Shown: positions 33,699 through 43,015 of the stretch, piece after piece
How the letters are laid out: each line of letters opens with the position of its first letter
Numbering within the stretch: position 1 is the first letter of the stretch
Source of the DNA: Streptomyces sp. CB01373
Lineage (GTDB): Bacteria; Actinomycetota; Actinomycetes; Streptomycetales; Streptomycetaceae
Length of the DNA: 64,000 nucleotides
Reading direction: 5' to 3'
Assembly: GCF_002803075.1 (NCBI RefSeq)
Contig: NZ_NNBK01000028.1
Span: 1-64,000, forward strand
The notes under the pieces: model-generated
The model's input: only the letters and a program-made list of their open reading frames with translations
The model's database searches: none
What the model was told of the DNA's origin: nothing
Program-made: the position numbers and the translations under genes

Positions 33699-34031
33699 AT
33701 GATCTTCATCACCGCCAAGTTCCGTGTCCGCCCCGAGTACGCCGACCAGTGGCCGCGCATCGCCGACGAGTTCACGGCGGCCACCCGCGCCGAGCCGGGC
33801 TGCCTGTGGTTCGACTGGTCCCGCAGCGTCGAGGACCCGACGGAGTACGTCCTGGTCGAGGCCTTCCGCGACGACGAGGCCGGGGCGGCCCACGTGCGGT
33901 CGGAGCACTTCAGGGCCGCGCAGCGGACCCTGCCGCCCCACCTGGCCGAGACGCCCCGGATCGTCAACACGACCCTGGCGCAGGACGACTGGTCGCTGCT
34001 CGGCGAGATGGCCGTCCCCGGACAGGAATGA
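33699..34031 (+). CDS. ABM-family monooxygenase (quinol monooxygenase type)
   Basis: A 110-residue dimeric ferredoxin-like protein, with MIFITAKFRVRPEYADQW, EPGCLWFDWSRS and YVLVEAFRDDEAGAAHVRSEHF matching the antibiotic biosynthesis monooxygenase fold (YgiN-like). Family members oxidise quinols or anthrones without cofactor. GGGAG lies nine bases upstream of the ATG. It stands alone, so its substrate is open. Confidence 0.82.
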   Translation: MIFITAKFRVRPEYADQWPRIADEFTAATRAEPGCLWFDWSRSVEDPTEYVLVEAFRDDEAGAAHVRSEHFRAAQRTLPPHLAETPRIVNTTLAQDDWSLLGEMAVPGQE

Positions 34032-34082
34032 CCCACCGCCTCACGGGAGTTGCCCCGCGAGGCGGTTCGACGACGGGTCGGG

Positions 34083-35972
34083 TCAGCCCAGTTCGACGCG
34101 CTCGCCGGTGTGCCCGACCACGGTGACGGTGTCGTCAGAGGTCGAGGCCCACTCGGTCACCGGTGTGAAGTGCCCCGCGTCCAGGTCCTCCTGTGAGACG
34201 ACGTGGTACGGGAAGGCGCACGTGTAGGAGGCGTGCGCCGCGAGGCCGCGCCACCGGCAGTTGCGTGAGTCGGCCGCCGGGTCGAGATCCCTGAGGTTCC
34301 CGCTCGGCACCACCGTGGTGGCCGCGTCGGACAGGTTGGTGACGGTGTAGGTGAAGACCAGCCTGTCACCGGCCTGGTAGCCGTCGTTCCGCGGGTTGGT
34401 GAGCGTGCCGCCGGTCACCTGGATGCGACCCGGTGCGTTGTCGTCGGCCGTCTTCGGCACCTCGACGGTCAAGGACCCTCGGGACGTGCGCCCCTTGGCG
34501 TCCGTGAGCGTGGCGGTCACGGGATAGGTGCCGCCGGTCGCGCCCTCGGGGACGCCGAGGGTGACGGTGACGCGCTTGGAGGAGTCCGGGAGGATCAGGT
34601 CCGGCGGCGTCAGTTCGTACGTCCAGCCCGCCGGCACCCCGAGGCTGAGGTCCTTCACGTGGAGGGCCGACCCGCTCTGGTTCGCCACCGTGAGTTCGAA
34701 GGCCGCCGTGGCACCGCGCTCGACCGTGAGGTTCCCGGCCGTCAGCGGCGCGGCGACGCCCTGGAGCCAGGCGAGGTTGAAGCGGGCGAAGCGGATGCCG
34801 CCGTTGCCGCCGTCGGGCTCGTAGAGCAGGCCGACCTTGCCGTCGGGCAGGGTCGCCAGCGTCGAGTAGGCCATGCCGGCCGGCTGGAAGACCCGTGCGA
34901 CCGGCCAGGTCTCGCCGTCGTCGAAGCTCATCCGGACCGTGCCGTTGGCGCGTTGGCCGGTGGAGCCCGCGTTGGAGAAGAGCAGCACCTTGGCGCGGGC
35001 AGAGCCCTTCGGCGCGTTGGGGAAGGCGCGGACGATCGAGGCGTTGTTCGCCGGGTCGGGCAGTTCCCGGTCGATGGTCACGGTGCCGTAGGTGACGCCG
35101 CCGTCGTCGGAGATCGCGACCTTGCGGTAGCCGGAGCGGCCCGAGTCGCGGGAGTTGAGCATGACGCGGCCGTCGGAGAGCTCCACGGTCTTGTTCTCGT
35201 CCATGCCCGAACCGACCGGTTCGCCGGCCTTCCAGGTTTTTCCGTGGTCGTCGGAGTACACGGACACGGCCTGGAAGGCACCGGCGCCGTTGATGATCGT
35301 GTACTGCTGGAGCAGCCGCCCGGCGTACTTGCCGTACTTCAGCTGGATGCCCTGGCCCGACGCGGCGAACCGGGAGCGCCAGCCGAGGTCGGCGGTGACG
35401 TCCGAGGTGATGACCTCGTGCTGCCAGGTGCGGCCGTCGTCGTGGGAGACGCTGACCTCGGCGTGCAGCACGTTGCGGTCCTGGGGGTCGACGCCCGGCC
35501 GGGACCCGCCGAAGCCCTGGTCGAAGGACTTCACGTGGAAGTTGAAGATGTCGCCGGTTGAGCGGTCGACGAGGTAACTGGGATCGGAGTAGCCCTCGAC
35601 GGGTGCCTGCTTCCCCCCGTGGACGACCGTCTGCGTCCCCCAGGTGGCGCCGTCGTCGGTGGAGCGGCGCTGGAGGATGGAGTTGGGGCCGGGCGCGTCG
35701 ATCGCGGTGGGCCGGCCGTCGTAGGCGGCGAGGATGTCGCCGTGGTTGGTGACGGCCAGTGCCGGGATGCGGTAGTTCGGGAACCCACCCTGGCCGTTGG
35801 TCGCGAGTTGCTGCTCCGCGTAGAAGGGCTTGCCGGCCTGAGGGGGCGTGGCATCGAAGTCCGGTGCCTGCTTGGTGGCCGCGGTCGCGGGCACGCCGCT
35901 CGCCAGTGCCACGACGGTGGAGAGCCCCACCAGTCCTGCTCCCCATCGGAGCCTTCGCCGGAAGTGAGACAT
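34083..35972 (-). CDS. Secreted exo-alpha-sialidase (GH33) with NEW3 domain
   Basis: A 629-residue secreted sialidase that releases terminal sialic acids. After a signal peptide (residues 1-31, cleavage near ATAATK) the catalytic propeller contains the FRIP-type motif NYRIPAL and five Asp-box-like motifs: STDDGATWG, SHDDGRTWQ, SDDHGKTWK, SDDGGVTYG and SFDDGETWP. Residues about 400-500 form a NEW3 (alpha-galactosidase-type) module, and a further C-terminal beta module ends the protein, often used for sugar binding. The length and layout resemble the large Micromonospora viridifaciens sialidase. ATG 35972 is chosen because it starts the signal peptide. Confidence 0.92.
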   Translation of the reverse strand: MSHFRRRLRWGAGLVGLSTVVALASGVPATAATKQAPDFDATPPQAGKPFYAEQQLATNGQGGFPNYRIPALAVTNHGDILAAYDGRPTAIDAPGPNSILQRRSTDDGATWGTQTVVHGGKQAPVEGYSDPSYLVDRSTGDIFNFHVKSFDQGFGGSRPGVDPQDRNVLHAEVSVSHDDGRTWQHEVITSDVTADLGWRSRFAASGQGIQLKYGKYAGRLLQQYTIINGAGAFQAVSVYSDDHGKTWKAGEPVGSGMDENKTVELSDGRVMLNSRDSGRSGYRKVAISDDGGVTYGTVTIDRELPDPANNASIVRAFPNAPKGSARAKVLLFSNAGSTGQRANGTVRMSFDDGETWPVARVFQPAGMAYSTLATLPDGKVGLLYEPDGGNGGIRFARFNLAWLQGVAAPLTAGNLTVERGATAAFELTVANQSGSALHVKDLSLGVPAGWTYELTPPDLILPDSSKRVTVTLGVPEGATGGTYPVTATLTDAKGRTSRGSLTVEVPKTADDNAPGRIQVTGGTLTNPRNDGYQAGDRLVFTYTVTNLSDAATTVVPSGNLRDLDPAADSRNCRWRGLAAHASYTCAFPYHVVSQEDLDAGHFTPVTEWASTSDDTVTVVGHTGERVELG

Positions 35973-36190
35973 CGCTGTCCTATCGCTCGGAACGGCAGGG
36001 CGTCTGCCGCCGTCGCGGATCATATGACGTCTGACGTCCGACGTGAACCCTTCCGTCGGCGGCCTTCGTCGCGCTGATGTGCCCTCAGGGCCTCCACGGG
36101 CGCGGTCTCGACGCCGGCGGGGTCGTCAACCACACTCGTCCCACGGACAGTTGTGCGGCTGTCCGAGGAGACGGTGAAGGGGTCGACGGC

Positions 36191-37069
36191 ATGAAGCCCA
36201 CGTTGCGACGTCCTGTCCGGCGCGGCCTCGCCGCCGTGCTGGCCGCAACCGCCGCGCTCGCCGTGGCGGCACCGGCGACGGCCGCGGACGCCGGCACCGC
36301 CGGGTCAAGCGCCCCGGCGGTCCCGCTGCGGGTGGCGACCTTCAACATCCATGCCGGGGCGGGTGAGGACGAGGTCTTCGACCTCGACCGGACCGCGCGG
36401 GCGATACGTGAGTTGCACGCCGACGTGGTCGGGCTCCAGGAGGTCGACGTCCACTGGGGCGCCCGCAGCGACTTCGCCGACGAGGCCCGGGAGCTGGCCG
36501 GGACGCTGGGCATGCGGGTGTTCTTCGCACCCGTCTACGACATGGACCCGGCCACCGAGGGCGCCGAGCGCCGCCGGTTCGGCGTCGCCGTGCTGAGCCG
36601 TCACCCGGTGCTGGAGGCCGAGAACCACGAGATCACCCGGCTCTCCACGCAGACGCCCGATCCGGTGCCCGCCCCGGCGCCCGGCTTCGCCGAGGTGACG
36701 CTCAACGTCAGGGGTGCGCACGTACACGTCTACGACACGCACCTGGACTACCGCGGCGACCCGTCGGTCCGCAGGGCCCAGGTGGCGGACATGCTCGACG
36801 TACTCGCCGCCGACCGCGGCCCGAAGATCCTGGTCGGGGACTTCAACGCCGAGGCGAACGCACCGGAGTTGGCGCCGCTGTGGCAGCGGCTCGGGGACGC
36901 CGACCCGGACGGCGGCGGGACGTACCCGGCGGGCCGGCCCGAAAAGCGCATCGACTTCGTGGCCGTCTCCCCCGACATCACCGTGGCCGCTGCCGGGGAG
37001 GTCGCCACGGAGGCGTCCGACCACCGCCCCGTCGTCGCGGACCTGGAGCTCCACGGGCGCGGTCGCTGA
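36191..37069 (+). CDS. Secreted endonuclease/exonuclease/phosphatase-fold hydrolase
   Basis: A 292-residue EEP-fold protein. A signal peptide (residues 1-33, ending TAADA) precedes VATFNIHAGAG, GLQEVD (catalytic Glu), DTHLDYRGD, ILVGDFNAE and EASDHRPVVADLE (catalytic His), the full set of metal and active-site motifs. The group includes nucleases and phosphodiesterases such as sphingomyelinase-like and glycerophosphodiester enzymes; the substrate is not clear. GAAGGGG lies upstream of ATG 36191. It is divergent from the sialidase, both secreted. Confidence 0.86.
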   Translation: MKPTLRRPVRRGLAAVLAATAALAVAAPATAADAGTAGSSAPAVPLRVATFNIHAGAGEDEVFDLDRTARAIRELHADVVGLQEVDVHWGARSDFADEARELAGTLGMRVFFAPVYDMDPATEGAERRRFGVAVLSRHPVLEAENHEITRLSTQTPDPVPAPAPGFAEVTLNVRGAHVHVYDTHLDYRGDPSVRRAQVADMLDVLAADRGPKILVGDFNAEANAPELAPLWQRLGDADPDGGGTYPAGRPEKRIDFVAVSPDITVAAAGEVATEASDHRPVVADLELHGRGR

Positions 37070-37359
37070 AACCCCCGGCCCTCCGCCCCTGAGACGGTGG
37101 CGGCCAGGGCGCCGAGCCCGTCACCCGTTGCTCCAGCCGCCCGGGGAGCCACCCGGGTCCGGGCGACGAGGGCGGCGTACGGGTCGGGCTCGCGCCGAGC
37201 GGCCGCGGCGACGACGCCGACCCGCCGCTGAGCGCGCTGGACGGCCTCGCCCGCCGACCGGCGGGGCTCCGCGTCACGGGCGCCGGCCTCGCCGAGGTCG
37301 GCTCCGGTGTGCTGCGGTCCGGCCGACGGCGGTGTCCGCCGACGCGTCGACCGACCGGC
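37070..37359. other. Intergenic region, possible gene remnant
   Basis: No intact gene. One plus-strand frame (about 37165-37335) reads protein-like (VRVGLAPSGRGDDADPP and ALDGLARRPAGLRVTGAG) but has no start and ends at unrelated sequence; it may be a decayed fragment. It lies between the EEP gene and the convergent CBS-BON gene. Confidence 0.3.
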
Positions 37360-38085
37360 TCACCGCCGGCTTCCGAGGCGGAGCCGGGGCGGTGACAGGA
37401 CCCACGACGGGCCGTGCCCACCGCCCGGCGCCGCGCCCACGCCGGCCTCCGGATGTGCCGAACCACCTTGTACGGCGGGAGTGTTGACTGTGTCGTCCCG
37501 GTCGAAGCCGAGCCGGTTCACCACCTCGACCACGCCGTCGACGCTGTCGCACAGCCGCACGGTGACCGGGATCAGGCTCTTGCGCTCCACCGTCCCGCTG
37601 AGCGTGACCCGGCCCTCGGCGACTTCGACCGCGAGCGCGGACGGACGCAGGCCCAGCGTCCGGACGATGACGTCCTCCAGGATCTCCTCCTGAATGGCGC
37701 GGTCCCGGCGGAGGAACAGCCGCACCAGGTCGCGGCGGCTGATCACACCGATCAGCCGGCCGTCGCCGTCCACCACCGGCAGGCGCTTGACCCTGTGCCG
37801 CTCCATGGCCCGCGCGGCACGCACGGCGTGCCAGCCGGGCTCCGCGACCACGGCGGGGCTCGTCATCAGCTCCCCCGCGTTCCTGCCCACGCCGCCGCAC
37901 GTCTGCCTGCGCAGCAGGTCCGCCTCGGACACCACCCCGATCGGCCGCTCCTCGTCGTCGACCACCGGGACGGCGGTGACGTCGTACTCGTCGAGGACGC
38001 GTGCGATCTCCTTGAACGCCGTGCCCGGTCGCACGCTCACGGCGGTGGGGCACATCAACTCGCCCACACTGCGTCGTCTCATCAC
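37360..38085 (-). CDS. CBS-pair plus BON domain protein
   Basis: A 241-residue cytoplasmic protein. A tandem CBS pair (residues about 8-60 and 75-130; VGELMCPTAVSVRPG, LPVVDGDGRLIGVISRRDLV) is followed by a BON domain (about 145-210; VIVRTLGLRPSALAVEVAEGRVTLSGTV, in part) and a Gly/Pro-rich tail. CBS pairs bind adenine nucleotides; BON domains bind membranes or lipids. Such proteins are stress/dormancy regulators in actinomycetes. AGGAAGGG lies upstream. No neighbours in the same operon. Confidence 0.87.
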   Translation of the reverse strand: MMRRRSVGELMCPTAVSVRPGTAFKEIARVLDEYDVTAVPVVDDEERPIGVVSEADLLRRQTCGGVGRNAGELMTSPAVVAEPGWHAVRAARAMERHRVKRLPVVDGDGRLIGVISRRDLVRLFLRRDRAIQEEILEDVIVRTLGLRPSALAVEVAEGRVTLSGTVERKSLIPVTVRLCDSVDGVVEVVNRLGFDRDDTVNTPAVQGGSAHPEAGVGAAPGGGHGPSWVLSPPRLRLGSRR

Positions 38086-38192
38086 TCAGCGCCCTTCCTG
38101 TCACTCCCCAGTCCACCGCACGCGCTCCCGTCCCGCTGCGGCCGAACAGCCCACGGCGGGAGCCCGAACGTCCCTTCGCCCGTGGCCCGCGC

Positions 38193-38223
38193 TTGCCTTG
38201 GAGCGGACTCCAATCCGTAGGGT
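38193..38223 (+). promoter_or_regulatory. MerR-type promoter/operator upstream of the aldo/keto reductase
   Basis: A -35-like TTGCCT (38193-38198) and a -10-like TAGGGT (38218-38223) are separated by 19 bp, the over-long spacing typical of MerR-controlled promoters. The spacer holds a perfect dyad TTGGAG-CGGA-CTCCAA (38198-38213). The predicted start of transcription is about 30 bp before the ATG. No merR gene is adjacent, so the regulator acts from elsewhere. Confidence 0.65.
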
Positions 38224-38260
38224 CGGCCCACCCAAGTGGACGCCGTCCAAGGAGAGTCGT

Positions 38261-39310
38261 ATGCGCCACCGCGTTCTGGGCGGGACCGGCATCGAGGTCA
38301 GCCCCTACTGCCTCGGCACCATGATGTTCGGATTCGTGGGCAACGCCAACCACGACGAGTGCGTCCGGATCGTCCACGCCGCGCTGGACGAGGGGATCAA
38401 CTTCGTCGACACCGCCGACATGTACTCCGCCGGAGAGTCGGAGACGATCGTCGGCAAGGCGCTGAAGGGCCGGCGCGACGACGTGGTGCTCGCGACCAAG
38501 GTCCACTTCCCCATGGGGGACGGCCCCAACCGCGGTGGCAACTCACGGCGCTGGATCGTCCGGGAGGTGGAGGACAGTCTGCGGCGGCTGGGAACGGACT
38601 GGATCGACCTGTACCAGGTGCACCGGCCGGACCACACGACCGACATCGAGGAGACGCTCTGGGCCCTCACCGATCTTGTGCGGCAGGGCAAGATCAGAGC
38701 GTTCGGCTGCTCCACCTTCCCCGCCGACGAGATCGTCGAGGCGTACCACGTGGCCGGCCGGCGGGGCCTCCAGCGGTTCCGCACCGAACAGCCGCCGTAC
38801 TCGCTGCTGACCCGCGGCGTCGAGAGGCATGTACTGCCGGTGGCGCAGCGGCTGGGCATGGGGGTGCTGACCTGGAGTCCGCTGGCCTCCGGGTTCCTGA
38901 CCGGCCGCTACCGCAAGGACCGGGCTCTCGATCTGAGCAGCGGGCGCCCCACCCTGCACCCCGACCGTTTCGATCCGGCGGCGCCGCGTACGGCGGCGAA
39001 GCTGGAGATCGTCGAGCAGCTCGTCGAGCTGGCCGAGGAAGTGGGCTGCTCTCTGCCGGAGTTGGCCGTCGCCTTCCCGCTCGCCCATCCGGCCGTCACA
39101 TCGGTGATCATCGGTCCGCGCACGATGGGGCAGTTGCACAGCACGCTCAAGGGCAGGTCCGTGGCGCTGGACGACGCCGTACTCGACCGGATCGACGAGA
39201 TCGTGCCGCCCGGGACCGACGTGTACCCCCCGGACGGCGTCTGGACTCCGCCGTCCCTCGCCGAACCGGCGCTCAGGCGGCGCCCGGCCGGGTCCCGGTC
39301 CGCCGTGTGA
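38261..39310 (+). CDS. Aldo/keto reductase
   Basis: A 349-residue NAD(P)H-dependent oxidoreductase. The catalytic tetrad is visible: Asp and Tyr in FVDTADMYSAGESE, Lys in LATKVHF and His in YQVHRPDHTTD. The cofactor end reads VTSVIIGPRTMGQLHSTL. It resembles the YajO/general stress AKR group (AKR11-12). AGGAGAG lies before the ATG. It is preceded by a MerR-type promoter, which suggests induction by an electrophile, oxidant or drug. The stop overlaps a permease-like fragment by GTGA. Confidence 0.92.
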   Translation: MRHRVLGGTGIEVSPYCLGTMMFGFVGNANHDECVRIVHAALDEGINFVDTADMYSAGESETIVGKALKGRRDDVVLATKVHFPMGDGPNRGGNSRRWIVREVEDSLRRLGTDWIDLYQVHRPDHTTDIEETLWALTDLVRQGKIRAFGCSTFPADEIVEAYHVAGRRGLQRFRTEQPPYSLLTRGVERHVLPVAQRLGMGVLTWSPLASGFLTGRYRKDRALDLSSGRPTLHPDRFDPAAPRTAAKLEIVEQLVELAEEVGCSLPELAVAFPLAHPAVTSVIIGPRTMGQLHSTLKGRSVALDDAVLDRIDEIVPPGTDVYPPDGVWTPPSLAEPALRRRPAGSRSAV

Positions 39311-39507
39311 CGCCCGGCCGCACCGGTTTCCGCACCGGCCCGATGGTGAAGCCGCTCGCCGGCACGGACATCTCCTGGATCGTCGGCCTGGCCGTACCCG
39401 CCTTCCTCTACTGGCTCACGGCGCGCCGGGACACCGCCGTACCGGACCGCATGATCCTCACCACCGAACCGGGGACGAGGACCGGCTCCCCCTCCCCCAC
39501 CCCCTGA
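39307..39507 (+). pseudogene. C-terminal remnant of an NCS1-type permease
   Basis: A 66-codon open frame in which LAGTDISWIVGLAVPAFLYWL followed by TARRD looks like the last membrane helix and tail of NCS1 cytosine/allantoin permeases (DxSWxVGLxVxxxxYW pattern). The rest of the roughly 450-residue transporter is missing, so this is probably a leftover of a deleted permease gene. Its first codon overlaps the aldo/keto reductase stop (GTGA), so it might be translated as a small membrane protein. The identification rests on a short motif. Confidence 0.5.
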
Positions 39508-39518
39508 CACGAGGCCGG

Positions 39519-40577
39519 TCAGAGCGCGGGGGTGTTGAGGGCGTCCAGCAGCCGGTCCGCGGGCAGGGCCGGCAGGGTGCGGCCGCCGAAGCCCGTGGTC
39601 GTGGTCGCGGCCAGCAGGGAGTTGAGTACCGCCTCCTCGACGGCGTCGAGGACGGCCTCGAAGAGGGGCCCCAGTTCGTCGTCCGCCACCGGGGCCGCCT
39701 GCGGTCGCGTGCCGAAGGCGATGGCGTAGTCGCCGCTGCCGTGGCTGTAGGCCGCGCCCGTGCGGGCCAGGGCGAACACGGCCCGCCGGGCGACACGGGT
39801 GAGCTGCCGCGCGTCGACGGGGGCGTCCGTGGCCACCACGATCATGCAGGAGCCGGTCTCCGCCGCGGGCGCCGGGCCGCCGGTCAGGCCCACGGACCGC
39901 GGGGTGACGCGGCGGCCGAGCACCCGCAGCGTGCCGCCGAAGTTCGCCTGCACCAGGACCCCGGCCGTGTACGGCCGGCCCGCAAGGGCGGGTGTGCGCG
40001 AGGCGGTTCCGATCCCCGCCTTGAAGCCCAGGGCGCCCGTTCCGGTGCCCGCGCCGACGCAGCCCTCGGCCACCGGACCGCCGGACGCCCCGTCGAGCGC
40101 GGCCCGGACGTGCTCCTCGTGCACCGGCCGCGCCCGGATGTCGGACAGGAAGCCGTCGTTGCACTCGCCCACGACCGGGTTGAGGCTCCGCACCTCACCG
40201 CATCCGGGCTGTTCGAGCATCCACCCGACGAGGGCGTCGGCGACCCGGAACGCCGACAGGGTGGAGGTGAGCAGCACCGGCGTCTCCAGCGCGCCGAGTT
40301 CGGTGACCTGGGTGGTGCCGATGAGCTTGCCGTAGCCGTTGCCGGTGAACACCCCCGCGGGCAGCGGCGCGTGGGGAGCGACGTCACCGGGCACGACGGC
40401 GGTCACCCCGCTGTGCACGTCGGGAGGACGCCGGACGGTGGCGTGCCCGACCCGGACGCCCGGAACGTCGGTGATCGCGTCGAGGGGACCGGTGCCGCCC
40501 CGCCCGAAGACGATGCCGAGATCACGGGCCCGAGGCCGGGCGCCCTGTGCCGGCCGCACGTGAGCCATGGGTTCCAT
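39519..40577 (-). CDS. P1/DmpA-family peptidase (L-aminopeptidase/D-esterase type)
   Basis: A 352-residue N-terminal nucleophile hydrolase of the DmpA family. The precursor cleaves itself before Ser in ETGSCMIVVATDAP (about residue 240), exposing the catalytic Ser. DAITDVPGVRVGHAT at the start, SLNPVVGECNDGFLSDIR and GTGALGFKAGIGTASR are family signatures. It acts on peptides with N-terminal or beta-amino residues. The ATG at 40577 is one of several near starts; none has a clear ribosome site. Alone on this strand beside the MmpL gene. Confidence 0.86.
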   Translation of the reverse strand: MEPMAHVRPAQGARPRARDLGIVFGRGGTGPLDAITDVPGVRVGHATVRRPPDVHSGVTAVVPGDVAPHAPLPAGVFTGNGYGKLIGTTQVTELGALETPVLLTSTLSAFRVADALVGWMLEQPGCGEVRSLNPVVGECNDGFLSDIRARPVHEEHVRAALDGASGGPVAEGCVGAGTGTGALGFKAGIGTASRTPALAGRPYTAGVLVQANFGGTLRVLGRRVTPRSVGLTGGPAPAAETGSCMIVVATDAPVDARQLTRVARRAVFALARTGAAYSHGSGDYAIAFGTRPQAAPVADDELGPLFEAVLDAVEEAVLNSLLAATTTTGFGGRTLPALPADRLLDALNTPAL

Positions 40578-40625
40578 GGGACCGGACGCTACGTCATGCA
40601 CGGCAGGCCACCCGGCGGCGGGCGG

Positions 40626-42806
40626 TCAGACCCGGGTCTCCTCCCCGATCCGGCTGTCCGGAGCCGTCGTCGTCTTCCCGGTCCGGCGGCCGGGCATCCA
40701 CCAGTTGGTGTCCCCGCACAGTTCCATGACCGCGGGAACGAGGATCAGCCGGATGACGGTGGCGTCGACGAGGACGGCGACGGCCATGCCCAGGCCTCCC
40801 TGTTTGACGGCGACGTCGGGGCCGAGCAGGGAGGTCGTGAAGACGGCGACCATGATGGCGGCGGCGGCCGTGATGACCTTGGCGGTCCGTGCCATCCCGC
40901 GTGCGACGGCCGTACGGGTGTCGCCGGTGCGCTCGTACTCCTCGCGGACCCGCGAGATCAGGAAGACCTCGTAGTCCATCGACAGGCCGAACAGCACCGG
41001 GAAGATCATCATCGGCACCCAGGTCGTGACCGGCATCGCGGTGGGGAAGCCGAGGGCCGGGCCCAGCCATCCCCACTGGACGACCGCGACGAGCACGCCG
41101 TAGGCGGCGCCGATCGCCAGCAGGTTCATCACGGCGGCCTGGAGCGCGATGGTGACCGACCGGACCAGCGCGATCAGCAGCACCAGGGACAGCGCGATGA
41201 CGACCGCGATCATCAGGGGCAGGCGCGAGCCGATGTCCTCGGCCGTGTCGATCGTGACGGCGTTCGGGCCGCCGACATGGACCGCCGCACCGCCGGGCGC
41301 CTTCGGCAGCACGTCGTCGCGGAGCCGGTGGACCAGGTCCGCGGTCGCCTTGTCCTGGTATCCGGTCCTGGGGAAGGCCATGAGGAGCGCGGCCTGCCCG
41401 TCCTCGCTGACCTGGGGCGGCGTGGCATAGGCGATGCCCTCGGTCCCGGCGACGGCTTCGGCGACGGCACGCAGGTCGCTGTGATGGGGACCGGCCTCGG
41501 TGGCGAGGATCAGGGGAGCGGCGTAGCCGGGCCCGAAGCCCTCGGAGAGGATCTTGTACGAGGTGTAACTGCTCCTGTCACGGGGCTGGACACTGGCGTC
41601 GGGGTTGCTCAGCCGCATCGACAGCGTGGGGGCGGCCAGCACCAGCAGGACCGCGCCGGCCAGTACCGCGGCGGCCAGCGGCCTGCGCTGCACCACGCCG
41701 GCCCAGCGCTCGGCGAGCGTACGGCGCTCCCGCGCCGGGGCACCGTCGGCCCCGCTGCGCCGGAACGTACGACGGGGCAGGCGCAGCGCGTTGATCCTGT
41801 GCCCGGTGAAGCCCAGGAACGCGGGCAGCAGGGTCACCGCGGCGATCATGGTCACCAGCACGATCACCGACGTGGCGACGGCCACTCCGGTCATCAGCCG
41901 CTGTCCCATGACCATCAGACCCAGCAGCGCGATCACGACGGTCGTGCCGGCGAACAGGACCGCGTGGCCGGCCGTGGTGATGGCCTTGACCGTGGCGGTC
42001 TCGGGCGTGTCGCCGGCCTGGAGGCCGTCCTTGTAGCGGGTCACGATGAACAGCGCGTAGTCGATGCCGACGCCGAGCCCGATCATCGCGGCCAGGATCG
42101 CGGTGAAATCGGGTGCGGGGACCAGATGGGCCACCAGCTTCGTCAGGGCGAGGCCCGCGACGATCGCCGGCAGCGCGGTCACGATCGGCAGGCCCATCGC
42201 CACCAGTGACCCGAAGGCGATGAACAGGATCACCGCGGCGGCCACGATGCCCACGCTCTCGGACGAGCCCTGCGGGGGTGTCTCGGCCTTCTCCGCCATC
42301 TGTCCGCCGAGCCCCAGCGTCACGCCGTCCCCGGAGGCCTCCTTGACCAGGCTCACCAGGGGCTCGACCTCGGTCTTCTGCACGTCCTTGACGGTCAGCG
42401 GGATGGTCGTACGGGCGATGCGGCGGTCCTTCGTCACCAGGTTCTCGTCCTGGTACGGCGAGGTCACCGGTCCCGTCACGGGTGAGGCGTCCAGATCGGC
42501 GATGACCTTCTGGATCCTCTGCCGGGCGGCCGGGTCGTCGATGCCCTTGTCCGCCTTGATCGCGAGGGTCAGCGTGTCCCCCTGCCGCTCGGGGAAGTGC
42601 TTCTCGATCAGCGCCTGCGCCTTGGCGGAGTCGGAGCTTCCGCCGGAGAAGTCGTTGTCGGGGGCGGCGCCGTAACCGAAGCCGGCGAACGCCACGGCGA
42701 TCACGCCCGCGATCCAGGCCAGGAGCACCAGGCGGCGCCGCCGGTAGCAGAACCGGGCCAGTGCCGCCAGGGCTCCTTCCTTACGGGGGTTGTCGGTTGC
42801 CGTCAT
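40626..42806 (-). CDS. MmpL/MMPL-family RND transporter
   Basis: A 726-residue membrane protein with two halves of the RND/MMPL type, each one helix, a large extracytoplasmic loop and about five helices. GVGIDYALFIVTRYKDGL and GLSMDYEVFLISRVREEYE mark helix 4 of each half with the Asp-Tyr pairs that carry protons, and are followed by TVVIALLGL and VAVFTTSLLG. It exports lipids or hydrophobic compounds with the proton gradient. Length is typical for streptomycete MMPLs. No glycolipid genes are nearby, so the cargo is unknown. Confidence 0.92.
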   Translation of the reverse strand: MTATDNPRKEGALAALARFCYRRRRLVLLAWIAGVIAVAFAGFGYGAAPDNDFSGGSSDSAKAQALIEKHFPERQGDTLTLAIKADKGIDDPAARQRIQKVIADLDASPVTGPVTSPYQDENLVTKDRRIARTTIPLTVKDVQKTEVEPLVSLVKEASGDGVTLGLGGQMAEKAETPPQGSSESVGIVAAAVILFIAFGSLVAMGLPIVTALPAIVAGLALTKLVAHLVPAPDFTAILAAMIGLGVGIDYALFIVTRYKDGLQAGDTPETATVKAITTAGHAVLFAGTTVVIALLGLMVMGQRLMTGVAVATSVIVLVTMIAAVTLLPAFLGFTGHRINALRLPRRTFRRSGADGAPARERRTLAERWAGVVQRRPLAAAVLAGAVLLVLAAPTLSMRLSNPDASVQPRDRSSYTSYKILSEGFGPGYAAPLILATEAGPHHSDLRAVAEAVAGTEGIAYATPPQVSEDGQAALLMAFPRTGYQDKATADLVHRLRDDVLPKAPGGAAVHVGGPNAVTIDTAEDIGSRLPLMIAVVIALSLVLLIALVRSVTIALQAAVMNLLAIGAAYGVLVAVVQWGWLGPALGFPTAMPVTTWVPMMIFPVLFGLSMDYEVFLISRVREEYERTGDTRTAVARGMARTAKVITAAAAIMVAVFTTSLLGPDVAVKQGGLGMAVAVLVDATVIRLILVPAVMELCGDTNWWMPGRRTGKTTTAPDSRIGEETRV

Positions 42807-43015
42807 CTTCTCCTCCTGCGACTGGACGTCGCCCGATCATGTCCGCCGGACCCACCGTCGAACGTCCCCCGGGCGCAGGCACTTCGGGCTGCCGCCGACG
42901 GCGCACGCGGCCACGGCGGATACCGCGGACGCCGCCCCTCTACCACGGGCGCGGTAGTCGGACGCTCGTCCGTGAGCGGGACCCGACCGCGGCGCCGTCC
43001 GGCTAGGGTGCGCCC

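Noticed and set aside
39741..42209. An 822-codon open frame on the plus strand
   Set aside because: It is the antisense shadow of the P1 peptidase and MmpL genes; its product is low-complexity Gly/Arg/Asp/His with no domain.
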